In this document: positions 33,901 through 44,826 of the stretch, in pieces
How the letters are laid out: the number at the start of each line of letters is the position of its first letter
Position numbering within the stretch: position 1 is the stretch's first letter
NCBI GenBank assembly: GCA_963680875.1
Contig: OY804585.1
Location: 25,066,186 to 25,130,185 of the forward strand
DNA length: 64,000 nt
Reading direction: 5' to 3'
From: Bathymodiolus brooksi
Taxonomy: Eukaryota > Mollusca > Bivalvia > Mytilida > Modiolidae
The notes under the pieces: generated by a model
Databases searched by the model: none
Seen by the model: the letters and a program-made list of their open reading frames with translations, nothing else
What the model was told of the DNA's origin: nothing
Program-made: the position numbers and the translations under genes

Positions 33901-36900
33901 TTATCCGATCTCAGGATACAGAGGGTAAGATATAAAAATAATAGTGTATACGGTGAATTAGCTGTTGACATATCTGAATATCGTGTATGTTTAAAAAATT
34001 AATCAATATATGCACTTTCAAGTATATTGATGATGTTCTGACAATTAATAATCCAAACTTTGCTGACTAGATACCATTAATATACCCAAGAAACAACAAA
34101 AACATCTCTCTCTCTCATTTCTTGACATTTACATTAAATTTGACTCCAACGGCATACCTTCTACCAGACTTTATGACAAAAGAGACGAAATCAATTTTGC
34201 CATTACACATTTTCCACACGTTGATTGTAATATACCAATCGCTGCCGCGTATTGAATTTATATTTCTCACCTTGATGGTAATATACCAACAGCTCACGCG
34301 TATTGAATTTATATTTCACACCTTGATGGTAATATACCAACAACTCCCGCGTATTGAGTTTATATTTCACACCTTGATGATAATATACCAACAGCTCACG
34401 CGTATTGAGTTTATATTTCACACCTTGATGGTAATATACCAACCGCTCACACGTATTGAGTTTATATTTCACACCTTGATGGTGATATACCAACAGCTCC
34501 CGCGTATTGAGTTTCTATTTCACACCTTGATGGTAATACTACCAACAGCTCACACATATTGAGTTTATATTTCACACCTTGATGGTAATATACCAACCGC
34601 TCACGCGTATTGAGTTTATATTTCACACCTTGATGGTAATATACCAACAGCTCCCGCGTATTGAGTTTATATTTCACACCTTGATGGTAATATACCAACA
34701 GCTCACGCGTATTGGGTTTATATTTCACACCTTGATGGTAATATACCAACCGCTCACGCGTATTGAGTTTATATTTCACACCTTGATGGTAATATACCAA
34801 CAGCTCCAGCGTATTGAGTTTATATTTCTCACCTTGATGGTAATATACCAACAGCTCACGCATATTGAGTTTATATTTCACACCTTGATGGTAATATACC
34901 AACAGCTCACGCGTATTGAGTTTATATTTCACACCTGGATGGTAATACTACCAACTGCTCACGCGTATTGAGTTTATATTTCACACCTTGATGGTAATAT
35001 ACAAACCGCTTTCGCGTTTTGAGTTTATATTTCACACCTTGATGGTAATATACCAACAGCTCATGCGTATTGAGTTTATATTTCACACCTTGATGGTAAT
35101 ATACCAACCGCTCACACGTATTGAGTTTATATTTCACACCTTGATGGTAATATACCAACAGCTCACGCGTATTGAATTTATATTTCTCACCTTGATGGTA
35201 ATATACCAACAGATCACGCGTATTGAGTTTATATTTCACACCTTGATGGTAATATACCAGCAGCTCACGCGTATTGAGTTTATATTTCACACCTTGATGG
35301 TAATATACCAGCAGCTCACGCGTATTGAGTTTATATTTCACACCTTGATGGTAATATACCAGCAGCTCACACGTATTGAATTGATATTTCACACCTTGAT
35401 GGTAATATACCAACCGTTCACACGTATTGAGTTTATATTTCACACCTTGATGATAATATACCAACCGCTCACACGTATTGAGTTTATATTTCACACCTTG
35501 ATGGTAATATACCAACAGCTCACGCGTATTGAGTTTATATTTCACACCTTGATGGTAATATACCAGCAGCTCACGCGTATTGAGTTTATATTTCACACCT
35601 TGATGGTAATATACCAACAGCTCACGCGTATTGAGTTTATGTTTCACAATTTGATGATAATATACCAACCACTCACGCGTATTGAGTTTATATTTCACAC
35701 CTTGATGGTAATATACCAACAGCTCACACGTATTGAGTTTATATTTCACACCTTGATGGTAATATACCAACAACTCCTGCATATTGAGTTTCTATTTCAC
35801 ACCTTGATGGTAATACTACCAACAGCTCACGCGTATTGAGTTTATATTTCACACCTTGATGGTAATATACCAACAACTCACGCGTATTGAGTTTATATTT
35901 CTCACCTTGATGGTAATATACCAACAGCTCACGCGTATTGAGTTTATATTTCACACCTTGATGGTAATATACCAATCGCTCTCGCGTATTGAGTTTATAT
36001 TTCACACCTTTATGGTAATATACCAACCGCTCCCGCGTATTGAGTTTTTATTTCACACCTTGATGGTAATATACCAACAGCTCACGCGTATTAAGTTTAT
36101 ATTTCACACCTTGATGGTAATATACCAACAGCTCACATGTATTGAGTTTATATTTCACACCTGGATGGTGATATACCAACAGCTCACGCGTATTGAGTTT
36201 GTATTTCACACCTTGATGGTAATATACCAACAGCTCACACGTATTGAGTTTATATTTCACACCTGGATGGTAATATTCCAACCGCTCACGCGTATTGAGT
36301 TTATATTTCACACCTTGATGGTAATATATCAACAGCTCACGCGTATTGAGTTTATATTTCACACCTTGATGGTAATATATCAACCGCTCACGCGTATTGA
36401 GTTTATATTTCACACATAGATGGTAATATACCAACAGCCCACTCGTGAAAAGACGGAATTTCTCACACCCGTGAAAGAAATCCCAGATCTTCAATAGAGA
36501 CTCGTATAAGAACCTATTAATCCTATCTTTCAAAAACTTTTTCGGAAGATATCAACACCTTGTTGCAAAGTATTATGTCAGCTGCGTAGGGAGAGGGCAG
36601 TCCATAAGTTGTGATAACTTTTTGTCCAATCCCATTGCTGATTTATTTGCAATAAAATAATATTAAACTAAGATGCGTACAGAGAGAGGATATTGGCAAT
36701 TAGATTTAGGTTCAAAGTTGAATGTTGTTTTACTATTATATCTTATGATGGCTTTGTATACTATCTAACATTTATATAATGGCTGAGACCATCGGTTCTG
36801 TTTAATAGAACTAATATTTTACATATGACAACTTTTTTATGTCAAAGAGATTACATATATGTATAATCATTATAATAATGCTCAAAATTATAGGGTTCTT

Positions 36901-37810
36901 TGTAATAAAGCTGTTAAGCCGGTTGTGTGTGGGGGTTGGCGTTTTGTACGCATGTAGAAAGAACTCGCATGACCACATCATTTCACTAAGAGGGAAGGTT
37001 TGGGCCAATAAAACTGGTTTAAGCCCATCACTTTTTTTTTTATTAAAGTGCCTGTGCCAAGGCAGGAAAGGGTTAGGGGTATCGATTGTGCCTCTTTCTA
37101 CGATTTTGATATTTGATTTTGGAATTATTCCGACCGTGTGGTATTTCAGAATTATTCCGACCGTGTGGTATTTTTTGTTTTTCAATTTATTACTAAAACT
37201 AAGATTGTCCTCCCTCAGACATAGATGACCATATCCTATTTTGGATATCCTCTCTAGATTCTGTTGATGTTCTTGTTCCCACAGACATAGTGACCTTATC
37301 CTATTTTGGATATCTTCGTTAGGTTCTGTTGATGTTCTTGTTGCCAACGATTGTGTTAATTATTTGACTCCAGTCTTTTTATTTTGAGTGTACCTGATTA
37401 AGGTCATTACAGAAACATGTCATGAGATAATGGACCAAGAGACGCAGAGTATAGTGATTACTGCATGTGTTAGTGGTAAATCTCACAGGCATTTGACTTT
37501 CGCCAACATCAAATGTATATCTTCACATTTATTATTTAAGGGTTGCTAATTTCAGATGCATCTATAACCCATTTTACGTCTACTTTTCAGCTTAGAGTTG
37601 GCTCCAGAAAAAGGAGCGAACCATCATTATAGAACGTGTCGGTCAGAATGGAAGGTACTTTCAGACAAGGAAGAGCAGAACCAGTTTGGAAACAGAACAA
37701 AATGCGACGAATTCGAAAGATTTACTTCAACAGATATGTTACTACTTTCAAAAGCTATAGAGAAAAATGTACTTAAAATCATTGATGATTTGAGGATTCC
37801 AACAAATTAA
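27094..37810 (+). CDS. GT92 family glycosyltransferase (four exons, intact copy)
   Basis: Spliced as 27094-27910, 31486-31664, 33701-33924 and 37591-37810, the reading frame is 479 codons with introns in phases 1, 0 and 2, all GT-AG. Residues 9-27 form a single hydrophobic segment after RLIRR, giving a type II membrane topology typical of Golgi transferases. GT92 (DUF23) signatures follow in order: LVEWFEAQRLLGVDKV near 226, VLKYYEAVGF, IQGIQQVQAWND (278-289), the metal-binding acidic motif YDKDEYI at 310-316, HITTWRP, KTIHMPQRIIPG, and HHYRTC at 418. Several N-glycosylation sequons (for example NMT, NIT, NLS) lie in the lumenal stem. Known GT92 enzymes transfer galactose, for example to core fucose in nematodes; the substrate here is unknown. 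Length fits the family. Introns are filled with retroelement remnants and minisatellites. A decayed tandem copy lies upstream. Confidence 0.85.
28007..28299. repeat. Degenerate 39-bp minisatellite, left part (unit 2)
   Basis: Counterpart of 95-408; same motifs, minor substitutions. Confidence 0.6.
28300..29094. repeat. 62-bp minisatellite in GT92 intron 1 (unit 2), about 13 copies
   Basis: Same unit as 409-2002 but about half the copies. Variant order differs from unit 1, so expansion or contraction occurred after duplication. Confidence 0.9.
29095..29272 (-). mobile_element. Retroelement 3-prime UTR (unit 2)
   Basis: Counterpart of 2003-2188. Confidence 0.6.
29273..30594 (-). pseudogene. 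Reverse transcriptase remnant lacking its YIDD box, unit 2
   Basis: Counterpart of 2189-3515 with the same missing palm segment (about 29705-29716) and the same frameshift after WIPKLH. A longer open stretch survives here (199 aa, 29861-30460: TIAGSAKCSTKPL through HLCLMQK, KYLVLGRDISYLLKNHSD). It is antisense to the host gene. It supports the view that RT death preceded segmental duplication. Confidence 0.75.
30595..30887. repeat. Degenerate 39-bp minisatellite, right part (unit 2)
   Basis: Counterpart of 3516-3772 with one extra 39-bp copy (AGTAAAGTGCCACAGAATAC occurs twice in a row). Confidence 0.6.
30888..31075 (+). mobile_element. Retroelement 3-prime end fragment (unit 2)
   Basis: Counterpart of 3773-3960. 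Confidence 0.5.
31486..31664 (+). CDS. GT92 exon 2 (coding)
   Basis: 179 nt between TTTTTGCAG and GTAAGT. The first two bases complete the aspartate codon from exon 1; encodes RHYRIQGIQQVQAWND and the acidic DKDEYILPE motif. Ends in phase 0. Confidence 0.88.
31686..32212. mobile_element. Unit 2-only insertion of about 0.53 kb with hairpin P3
   Basis: Unit 1 reads straight from ACTACTGT to ACCTACAGTT, whereas unit 2 has about 527 bp here, with TACTGT at both borders. The left part has inverted ends CATACTGCAATA (31686) and TATTGCAGTATG (about 32048-32059), and a small palindrome ATTATACGGCTCTAGCCGGT near 31750. The right part is hairpin P3. No coding content is seen. Confidence 0.7.
32068..32202. 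repeat. Long hairpin P3
   Basis: Arms of about 60 bp (TAGACAGGTAATAC and TCATATAACCTGTCTGTGTT at the left, complements at the right) with the apex CCCTCGCCTTCGGCTCAGG. It lies within a unit 2-only insertion. Confidence 0.85.
32325..32463. repeat. Long hairpin P1 (unit 2)
   Basis: Counterpart of 4645-4781; apex CCCGAGGCGCAGCCGAAGG, with one substitution relative to unit 1. Confidence 0.85.
32464..33700. other. GT92 intron 2, distal part (unit 2)
   Basis: AT-rich intron. It contains CCAATACGG-based short inverted repeats (to about 32620) and ends in TTTTTTCCCACTAG. A 35-nt stretch at 33438-33472 has CAG/GTAAGC borders, but including it would break the frame between exons 2 and 3. Confidence 0.5.
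33701..33924 (+). CDS. GT92 exon 3 (coding)
   Basis: 224 nt, starts in phase 0 (EEMFLDEDVAGITFD) and ends in phase 2 at a GTAAGA donor. Encodes the KLHITTWRPT and VKTIHMPQRIIPGS blocks. Confidence 0.88.
34005..34207 (+). pseudogene. Reverse transcriptase fragment with YIDD motif (unit 2 intron 3)
   Basis: Counterpart of 9905-10108: tatattgatgatgtt codes YIDDV, followed by LDIYIKFDSN and TRLYDKRDEINFAI, running directly into the 51-bp array. Confidence 0.65.
34208..36437. repeat. 51-bp minisatellite (unit 2), about 44 copies
   Basis: Same unit as 10109-10600, expanded to 2.2 kb. The plus strand reads TLMVIYQQLTRIEFIFH and the minus strand GVKYKLNTRELLVYYHQ, each a 17-residue repeat, producing overlapping antisense open frames of more than 280 codons. 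Occasional ATACTACC units add one base and reset the frame. Confidence 0.92.
36438..36990. other. GT92 intron 3, middle part (unit 2)
   Basis: Begins with the possible RT tail (compare 10601-10790), then AT-rich sequence shared with unit 1. Confidence 0.4.
36995..37200 (+). repeat. Dispersed CCCGTCACTTTTT-type repeat (unit 2)
   Basis: Counterpart of 11160-11365. A 24-bp segment ending ATTATTCCGACCGTGTGG is duplicated in tandem here. The empty site for the unit 1 element at 11381 lies just to the right. Confidence 0.6.
37591..37810 (+). CDS. GT92 exon 4 (coding, terminal)
   Basis: Begins after TACTTTTCAG. One base completes the glycine codon. Encodes APEKGANHHYRTC and the C-terminal helix region SKAIEKNVLKIIDDL, ending TAA at 37808-37810. 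No canonical AATAAA was found close by. Confidence 0.88.
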
Positions 37811-38155
37811 AAAATAATTGCAAAAACAAATCTGTCAGTTTTTTTCCAGAAATCATAGGATTATAGAATCATTTTGTTGGTAAAAAATTTTCCAGTTATT
37901 GATAAAAAATTCAGAGTTACTAAACATTATCGGTTGGACATATTCTAGAGTTTATTACCACCACACATATTTGTTAGGAAATCATCCAGACTTCGTGACC
38001 ACTTCACATTTTCTTGGTAGGAAATACTCCAGTATTCATAACCACTGAACAATTTCTTCCATTCAAACAATTAATTCAGCAATTATTCCCGATTTGCGAT
38101 AACTAGAGTTATCGTTCTTGAATCGAGTTATCTTTTCCTGACAGAGAGTATGTAC

Positions 38156-38476
38156 CAATCGTAACTACTCGCCCATTCTCGCTACCCTGCAAATAACCTC
38201 GTATGCATTAGGGGTATAAATCGCACTACTTTTCACATGTCAGGTACATGAAAGTTTGATAAAGTTATATTTTAAGCAATTTTCTATATTTCAATTAAAG
38301 TTTTAATTAGTTTTGCATGATTAGATTTTACTTAGTATGTCTTCCATATTGGATTTTCGTGGACTATATTTTTGTGCGGCTTAACTTAACTTAACTTCCG
38401 GCAAACAATTTAAGAAGAATTTCTACTATGTACGTACGACGTTATTTGCAGAGAATGGCCGAGTAGTTACGATTGG
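38156..38476. mobile_element. MITE with CAATCGTAACTA ends and 8-bp target duplication
   Basis: Same family as 21570-21915 with the interior in opposite orientation. Flanked by GTATGTAC at 38148-38155 and 38477-38484. Confidence 0.8.
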
Positions 38477-38484
38477 GTATGTAC

Positions 38485-39043
38485 ACGTCACAAAACGTTT
38501 AAAAAATTGAAAAAACTATCGTATGTATTCTTATTCAAATAAAATCTGATTTATTGGAATTATTTTATTTAGCTTTTTATATCGCCCGATATCGGTGGTT
38601 CTATGAGATCTGTATTTTTATTTCATAACCTGAATGACCGTAATAATTATAATTAATAAATTCAGTGTTTTATATTAAAAGATGTAGCATTTTCTCGGCT
38701 TTGCTGTTAAAATTACGGACGTTAATAGCGATGTATGCAAAATTCATTCCGATTTTCGCAGTGGAATCATTTGTTTTATTTTCTTTTACAGGGGATTATC
38801 TTAATCTTGAAATGTTCAAGATATTTTATCTGCTTGGAGTCTATTACAAAGATGTCTATTTTGGCATGATATTTAATTGTGTTTTCTTTTTTTCAAGAGA
38901 TCAATGCAGATTCCCATAAAAATTCCCTCAGGCTCCATTCAAGAAATTGAATATTTACCTTTAGTTATATACATGGTTCATGACTATTCATTCTTTGGTT
39001 CCACTGCGGATTTTGTAATAAAAAAGGAACATTCACGGTTTTA
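38485..39043. other. No recognisable gene
   Basis: AT-rich. An 84-aa open frame (38665-38919) has a hydrophobic, low-information content and no supporting signal. Confidence 0.3.
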
Positions 39044-39409
39044 CCGGTGTCCTATAATTATTAGCTACCATAATTATTAGCTACTTTTTGACGTTCGGGA
39101 CTAGATTTTCGTCAACCACAAAGGTGTTCCAAATGATAGCCTTGAAAATTAGCTACCTTAATAATACATTAAAAATACTATTCCAGTTATTCCCCTTTTA
39201 CCATGTTTTGATAGATTCTTGGTAATTAGTATTTTTGAACGAAAAAAAAGGGGGTGGATGTAGGCGAGGAAATTTATTTTATTAGATAGATTTATCCCAG
39301 AAATGGATAGCAAACTCCTATTCATTCATTTACATCAAGGATATATATATATATAAATCCTTGTTTACATGGAGCAAAATCTGGATGAAAATAAGTTATT
39401 TCGATATAA

Positions 39410-39660
39410 AATATATGATTGATTGATTGATTGGTGTTTAACGTCCAGCGAGCAATTTTACAGCTATATTCAGGACGAGAACATTTAAAACTTTAAACGC
39501 CACGGGACTCGAAACAAGGAAAGGTGATGGGTATGGACGGATAATTTAGCCAGTGCAACAGGTCTCCTATGGACCACTGAGCTGTTACACTGGGTTATTT
39601 AACGTGCGAAGAGGGTGACAATCTCTCAACACGGGACCTCGGTTTTATTTACGTCTCGTC
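39410..39660 (+). mobile_element. Dispersed mollusc repeat (TTTAACGTCCAGCGAGCAAT type)
   Basis: Starts with GATT repeats, then GGTGTTTAACGTCCAGCGAG and AGCTATATTCAGGACGAGA, and ends near ACGGGACCTCGGTTTTATTT. Likely a SINE or short retroelement copy inserted near the left end of the 6.0-kb element. Confidence 0.45.
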
Positions 39661-39687
39661 TGAAGTCTTGACCTTTTCCATGAAAAT

Positions 39688-40912
39688 AAGCTACCTTACA
39701 TCTGTTCAATGTATGACACAGGTTTCAAAGTGTTATCCATGAAAATAAACTACCTTGCACCATGAAAATTAGCTACCTCGCATGCTTTCGTTGCATGGGA
39801 TAGGAGTCATGACGTTTTCCATAAAAATAAGCTACCTTACATCTGTTCAATGTCTGACACAGGCGTCAAAGTGTTATCTATGAAAATAAACTACCTGGCA
39901 CCATTCAAACATAAGCATAAGCATCAGAAACTTGCCCATGAAAATTAGCTACCTCGCATTCCTTCGTTGCATTGGATAAGAGTCATGACGTTTTCCATAA
40001 AAATAAACTACCTTGCATCTGTTCAATGTATGACACAGGTGTCAAAGTGTTATCCATGAAAATAAACTACCTTGCACCGTTCAAACATAAGCATAAGTAT
40101 CAGACGCTTGCCCATGAAAATTAGCTACCTCGCATTCCTTCGTTGCATGGTCCATGAAAATTAGCTACCTGACCTTTCTTCATTGCATGGAATAGGAGTC
40201 ATGAAGTGTTCCATAAAAATAAGCTACCTTACATCTGTTCAATGTCTGACACAGGCGTCAAAGTGTTATCCATAACAATAAACTACCTTGTACCATTCAA
40301 ACATAAGCATAAGTATCAGACGCTTGCCCATGAAAATTAGCTACCTGCATTTCTTCGTTGCATGGTCCATGAAAATTAGCTACCTGACCTTTCTTCATTG
40401 CATGGAATAGGAGTCATGAAGTGTTCCATGAAAATAAGCTACCTTACATCTGTTCAATGTATGACACAGGTGTCAAAGTGTTATCTATGAAAATAAACTA
40501 CCTGGCACCATTCAAACATAAGCATAAGCATTAGAAACTTGCCCATGAAAATTAGCTACCTCGCATTCCTTCGTTGCATTGGATAGGAGTCATGACGTTT
40601 TCCATAAAAATAAACTACCTTGCATCTGTTCAATGTCTGACACAGGTGTCAAAGTGTTATCCATGAAAATAAACTACCTTGCACCGTTCAAACATAAGCA
40701 TAAGTATCAGACGCTTGCCCATGAAAATTAGCTACCTCGCATTCCTTCGTTGCATGGTCCATGAAAATTAGCTACCTGACCTTTCTTCATTGCATGGAAT
40801 AGGAGTCATGAAGTGTTCAATGAAGATAAGCTACCTGACACCTGTTCAATGTATGACACAGGTGTCAAAGTGTTATCTATGAAAATAAACTACCTGGCAC
40901 CATTCAAACATA
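39688..40912. repeat. Complex tandem array of ATGAAAATTAGCTACCT motifs
   Basis: About 30 occurrences of AAAATAAGCTACCT, AAAATAAACTACCT or AAAATTAGCTACCT are arranged in higher-order units of roughly 175-216 bp (GCCCATGAAAATTAGCTACC recurs at about 39934, 40111, 40327, 40541 and 40716). The motif is the same as in the terminal repeats of the enclosing element. Confidence 0.85.
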
Positions 40913-41224
40913 AGCACAGGTTATATTAACTGCTAGTTTATTATATATCCACAATAGACTTTGACAGGATGTTTGAAATTATTTGATATATATATTATTA
41001 AAATGTGCAAATGTATGTTATAATATTTACTAATAGTATAAGATCGTGATGGATTGAATATTGGTCATAGTTGTATGACACAACATATTTTATGAAAAAA
41101 AAAGGAAATTGAGAATTGCTGTTTATAATTTACAATGTGCTATATGTTATTGTAATGATCACATTAAAACTAAATTGTAGTTCATAGTTCTGAGTAAGGA
41201 ATACAGATCCATAATTTCTTTTTA

Positions 41225-41880
41225 GAGTGATTGGTCGATTCCTAAAAAAATCTTCTCCTCTGAAACCGCTTGGCCAAATGAACCTAACTTGGTAGGAAGC
41301 ATATATGGCAGGCTCTCTATAAAGATTGCTCATTTAGTCCTGATCCCTTAGCAAACATGGTCGGCACAGGCAATTCTTGTTGCTGATTGGTCGATTCCTA
41401 AAACATCTTCTACTCTGAAACTGTTTGGCCAAATGAACCGAAACGTGGTAGATAGCATCTATGGAAGGCACTCTATAAAGATTGCTCATTTGGGATCCGT
41501 TAACCAACATGGCCAGCACAGGCAATTCGTGTTGCTGATTGGTAGATTCCCTAAAAATCTTCTACTCCGAAACCGCTTGGCCAAATGAACCGAAACGTGG
41601 TAGGTAGCATCTATGGAAGGCCCTTTATAAAGATTGCTCATTTTGGATCTGTTAACAAACATGGCCAGCACAGGCAATTCGTGTTGCTGATTGGTCGATT
41701 CATAAAAAATCTTCTCCTCTGAAACCGCTTGGCCAAATGAACCGAAACTTGATAGGTAGCAGCTATGGAAGGCCCTCTATAAAGATTGCTCATTTCGTCC
41801 CGATCCGTTAACAAACATGTCCACCACAGGCAATTCTTATTGCTGATTGGTTGATTTCTAAAAAATATTCTCAACCTACT
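41225..41880. repeat. 155-bp tandem repeat, about 4 copies
   Basis: The unit includes TTGCTGATTGGTCGATTCCT, GAAACCGCTTGGCCAAATGA, AAGATTGCTCATTT and ACAAACATGGCCAGCACAGG. Minus-strand open frames of 63-78 aa are periodic shadows. Origin unknown. Confidence 0.8.
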
Positions 41881-43290
41881 GAGCCTCTAGTCTATATATT
41901 GTATTGTATTATATGTATGCTAATGTTCCACCATGCCTGTCTGAGTTTTTCAATAAAATATTTAAGAAATAACTTGTGTTAAGATACTTTGTGTGTGAGA
42001 TATTATCATGTATATATGGCTGTTATTTAATTATTAAATTGACAAGTATGTGTGATACAAGTATCTGTACTTACAAAACATTCCAGCATGATGCAAAATA
42101 TTTATTTGAGCTATATTCAATGACATTACAGACATTTTCATATGTTGTACCAGCGTCTGGCAATCTACTTTCTAAAGGTTGAGTACATCATATAAGTGAT
42201 GAACAGTGCAGTGAAAGATAAATGAGGTGTAGGCAGCTCTTTAAACCTCTCTCCCATCAAGGCCCAGATTTTATACAAACGCAAACCTCTAAACATTTAT
42301 TGATAAAGAATAGAGATACATGTACATAAGAAATTAGGATGCAGGTACCCTAAAGTACTACTGTTATTCCAAGATGTATAAATTTGTAGGCCCTTCTGAA
42401 GTTATATCCTCAAAACAGAAAAAAACAGAAATAAAATTAGATATTAATCTGTTATCAAAAACAAATAAATACAAAACAAAACAAACAAATCAAAAATATC
42501 AAAAAGAAAGAAAAAAAACCAACATAAATGCACCTTTTATCAATCTGACTTAGTTCTGTACACATAATTTTCATAAGAGATACAGGTAACTAATTTACCT
42601 GGAAATTTTACATACATTTTGTATCTATCATATTAAACAATGAGTGTATCTTGTTTTCAAAGAAAACATTCAGATAGCTACATTGCTAAAAAGAGGTAAT
42701 AAAAACGTAGCTATCAAATTTAGTGCACATGAACGTTTCTGGAATAACCTTCATCAGGTAGCTCAAGATCAAAAGATTGGAAAGCCAAATAATTTAATAG
42801 TTTTGGAAGCACAACATATATGGGTATTGATGTTATGTAGGAGTTTCTTTTACACCTGGTAGAGATATTGGGAGTGCTGTTTTTATGATGTGGGTTTTGG
42901 TGCAGTCGGGGATGTTGTCTTGTGATTCTACGGTGAATACGGACTGACACTGTTGGGGATGTTGGATTTTTGCTTTGTGTCAGCTGTGATCGGTCCATCG
43001 CTCCTCATTGGTGTGACATCTGTTTTGTCTGTACCTAAGGATTTTATATATAACAGCTTCTTTCATCACATATTGCTTAAGATTTTGACCAAGATATAGT
43101 TTTTCTGGTAACTGATTCATGTCGAGGGACGCCGAGAAACTTACACTATAAGCGCGGACGTCTAAAACGCTTAGAACGATGTCTGTTTCTGCTCTTTTTA
43201 GAAAATTTGTCAGTTGTTTTTTTTTAACTATAAGACATTGCAGAATAAACACAATATACGTACATTGTCGGGGAAATATAAAAACTGTAC
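41881..43290. other. Interior of the 6.0-kb element, no confident gene
   Basis: Contains a short reading FSAHERFWNNLHQVAQDQKI (about 42724-42783) whose DNA resembles 15634-15690 and 50488-50547. Several opposing open frames of 70-90 aa lack recognisable motifs. Confidence 0.3.
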
Positions 43291-43299
43291 GTAACAGCT

Positions 43300-43372
43300 T
43301 TAGTGAGTGAGTGATTGTTGTTTAACGCCAACTCAGCAATTTTATAGCTATATCACGGCGAGACCAAGTTAA
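43300..43372 (-). mobile_element. SINE tail fragment
   Basis: TTGTTTAACGCCAACTCAGC and ATAGCTATATCACGGCGAGA match the complement of mollusc SINE tails. Confidence 0.45.
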
Positions 43373-43413
43373 TGAGATGATGATGATGTCCGCTTTTTTC
43401 TAGACCAACACGC

Positions 43414-43719
43414 TTAGTTTTTTTGTATAGTGTTAGCTAACGGAAACAACAGTCGGCGGATATACATGTCTCTCCACTCTGACACATTATCCTGATTCCG
43501 AAGTAACCAGTCTTTGCTCTTTCTCCTTAATTCTGCGTGCTTTGCATTATAAGCAACAAATACCAGTTGATAATCTTTGGTTTGAAATATGAATTTGTTT
43601 ATATACATGTACTCAAAAAGTCGCTTTTTATGTGTCTTCTGCCGAAGGATTGTGAAAGCGCGAAAAGTTGACCGTGCGTTGCACAATGTATTTTGTATTG
43701 TTACGTTATCTATTGTCAT
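43414..43719 (-). pseudogene. Possible retroelement-derived ORF fragment
   Basis: A 101-aa minus-strand open frame includes LVFVAYNAKHAELRRKSKDW, LLRNQDNVSEWRDMYIRRLL. The block resembles a dispersed sequence I associate with bivalve repeats, but I cannot name the family. It ends next to the MITE at 43732. Confidence 0.3.
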
Positions 43720-43731
43720 TTATGTAGACAA

Positions 43732-43922
43732 CAGGGGTGGATCCAGGGGGGGCGCGCATCCCCCCCTAAAATTTGAAAAAATGTGATTTTTTAGCGTAAA
43801 ATCGTGATTTTTCACACGAAATACCCCAAAATTTTTCGCGCATCCCTCCGCTCGGCGCAATTATTTTAAGTTCGCCCCCCCCCCCCCCCTCTCCCTAACT
43901 TGAAATCCTGGATCCGCCCCTG
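43732..43922. mobile_element. MITE with CAGGGGTGG-type ends and GACAA target duplication
   Basis: 191 bp. Ends CAGGGGTGGATCCAGGGGG and CCTGGATCCGCCCCTG; direct repeats GACAA at 43727-43731 and 43923-43927. The interior has the AAATCACGATTTT palindrome shared with 11381-11569 and 44631-44826. Confidence 0.88.
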
Positions 43923-43974
43923 GACAATATATGTATTCGCTGAGAAACAGACCAGAAATGCTCACCAAAGACTC

Positions 43975-44049
43975 TCATCGGTAGTGTAATCGTTAACGTG
44001 CTCGCCTCGAGTGCGGTAGATCGTGGGTTCGAGTCCCGATCGGGTCAAA
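43975..44049 (+). mobile_element. tRNA-like SINE head
   Basis: TAGTGTAATCGTTAACG resembles an A box region and GGGTTCGAGTCCC is a B box with flanking stem. The anticodon stem is imperfect and no intact acceptor stem is seen, so this is a SINE or tRNA relic rather than a functional tRNA gene. Confidence 0.45.
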
Positions 44050-44630
44050 CCATGTTCTGTACACATATTTTGCCATCTTCCACATTCTGTTGGAAATTTA
44101 TGATTTAGGGTTCTATTTTTACAAAATCCAAATAAGAAATTGTCATCAAGAGTGTGCAAATAGTTTCAGTTTCGAATTGAAATTAATCTAATAGCTACCA
44201 GTTCTTTAATATTGTAATAAATAAAGTTCTCAACTTTCACTATTAAATATATATGGAAAATAATTTTATTTATTTCTTGAATTCAGAAGATAGTGTCAAT
44301 AAGTAAGTAAATGAGTTAATTTCTTTATTTCAAGAGGATAACACGGTTAGCAATAATAAAAGTGTGATTAATAATTATCATATATGATCTTATTAAGTTA
44401 AAGAATAATTTGCATAGTTTGAACATCACATAAATATTAAATTCTACCATATATAGTCCACCAATCTATTTTTTAATAGCTGTAAAAATGATACATCGCG
44501 ATGGTAAATTGAAAAAAGATAGTTTGTAACTTAATCACATGCTATACAGCCATACAGGTAGCATTTTGTTTTTCAACTATGAACACCACTAATATCTATT
44601 GTTTATTTTATTTTATATTGTGTACAGATC

Positions 44631-44826
44631 CAGGGGCGGATCCAGGATTTCAAGTTAGGGGGGGGGGCGCACTTGAAAAAAATGCGCCGAGCGTAGGGAG
44701 GCACGAAAATTTTTGGGGTATTTCGTGTGAAAAATCACGATTTTACGCCAAAAAAATAATATTTTTTCCAATTTTAGGGGGGCGCCACCCCCCCCCCCCC
44801 CACCCACCCCCCTGGATCCGCCCCTG
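44631..44826. mobile_element. MITE with CAGGGGCGG-type ends and AGATC target duplication
   Basis: 196 bp. Ends CAGGGGCGGATCCAGGATTT and CCTGGATCCGCCCCTG; direct repeats AGATC at 44626-44630 and 44827-44831. Confidence 0.9.

Noticed and set aside
34922..35839. ORFs of 283-286 aa on both strands as genes
   Set aside because: They consist only of a 17-residue repeat from the 51-bp minisatellite, overlap in antisense, and are reset by 1-base variants.
41130..41874. Four minus-strand ORFs of 63-78 aa as a gene cluster
   Set aside because: They are the same frame of a 155-bp tandem repeat and carry no recognisable domain.
43975..44049. Functional tRNA gene
   Set aside because: No complete acceptor stem and a mismatched anticodon stem; best read as a SINE head or relic.
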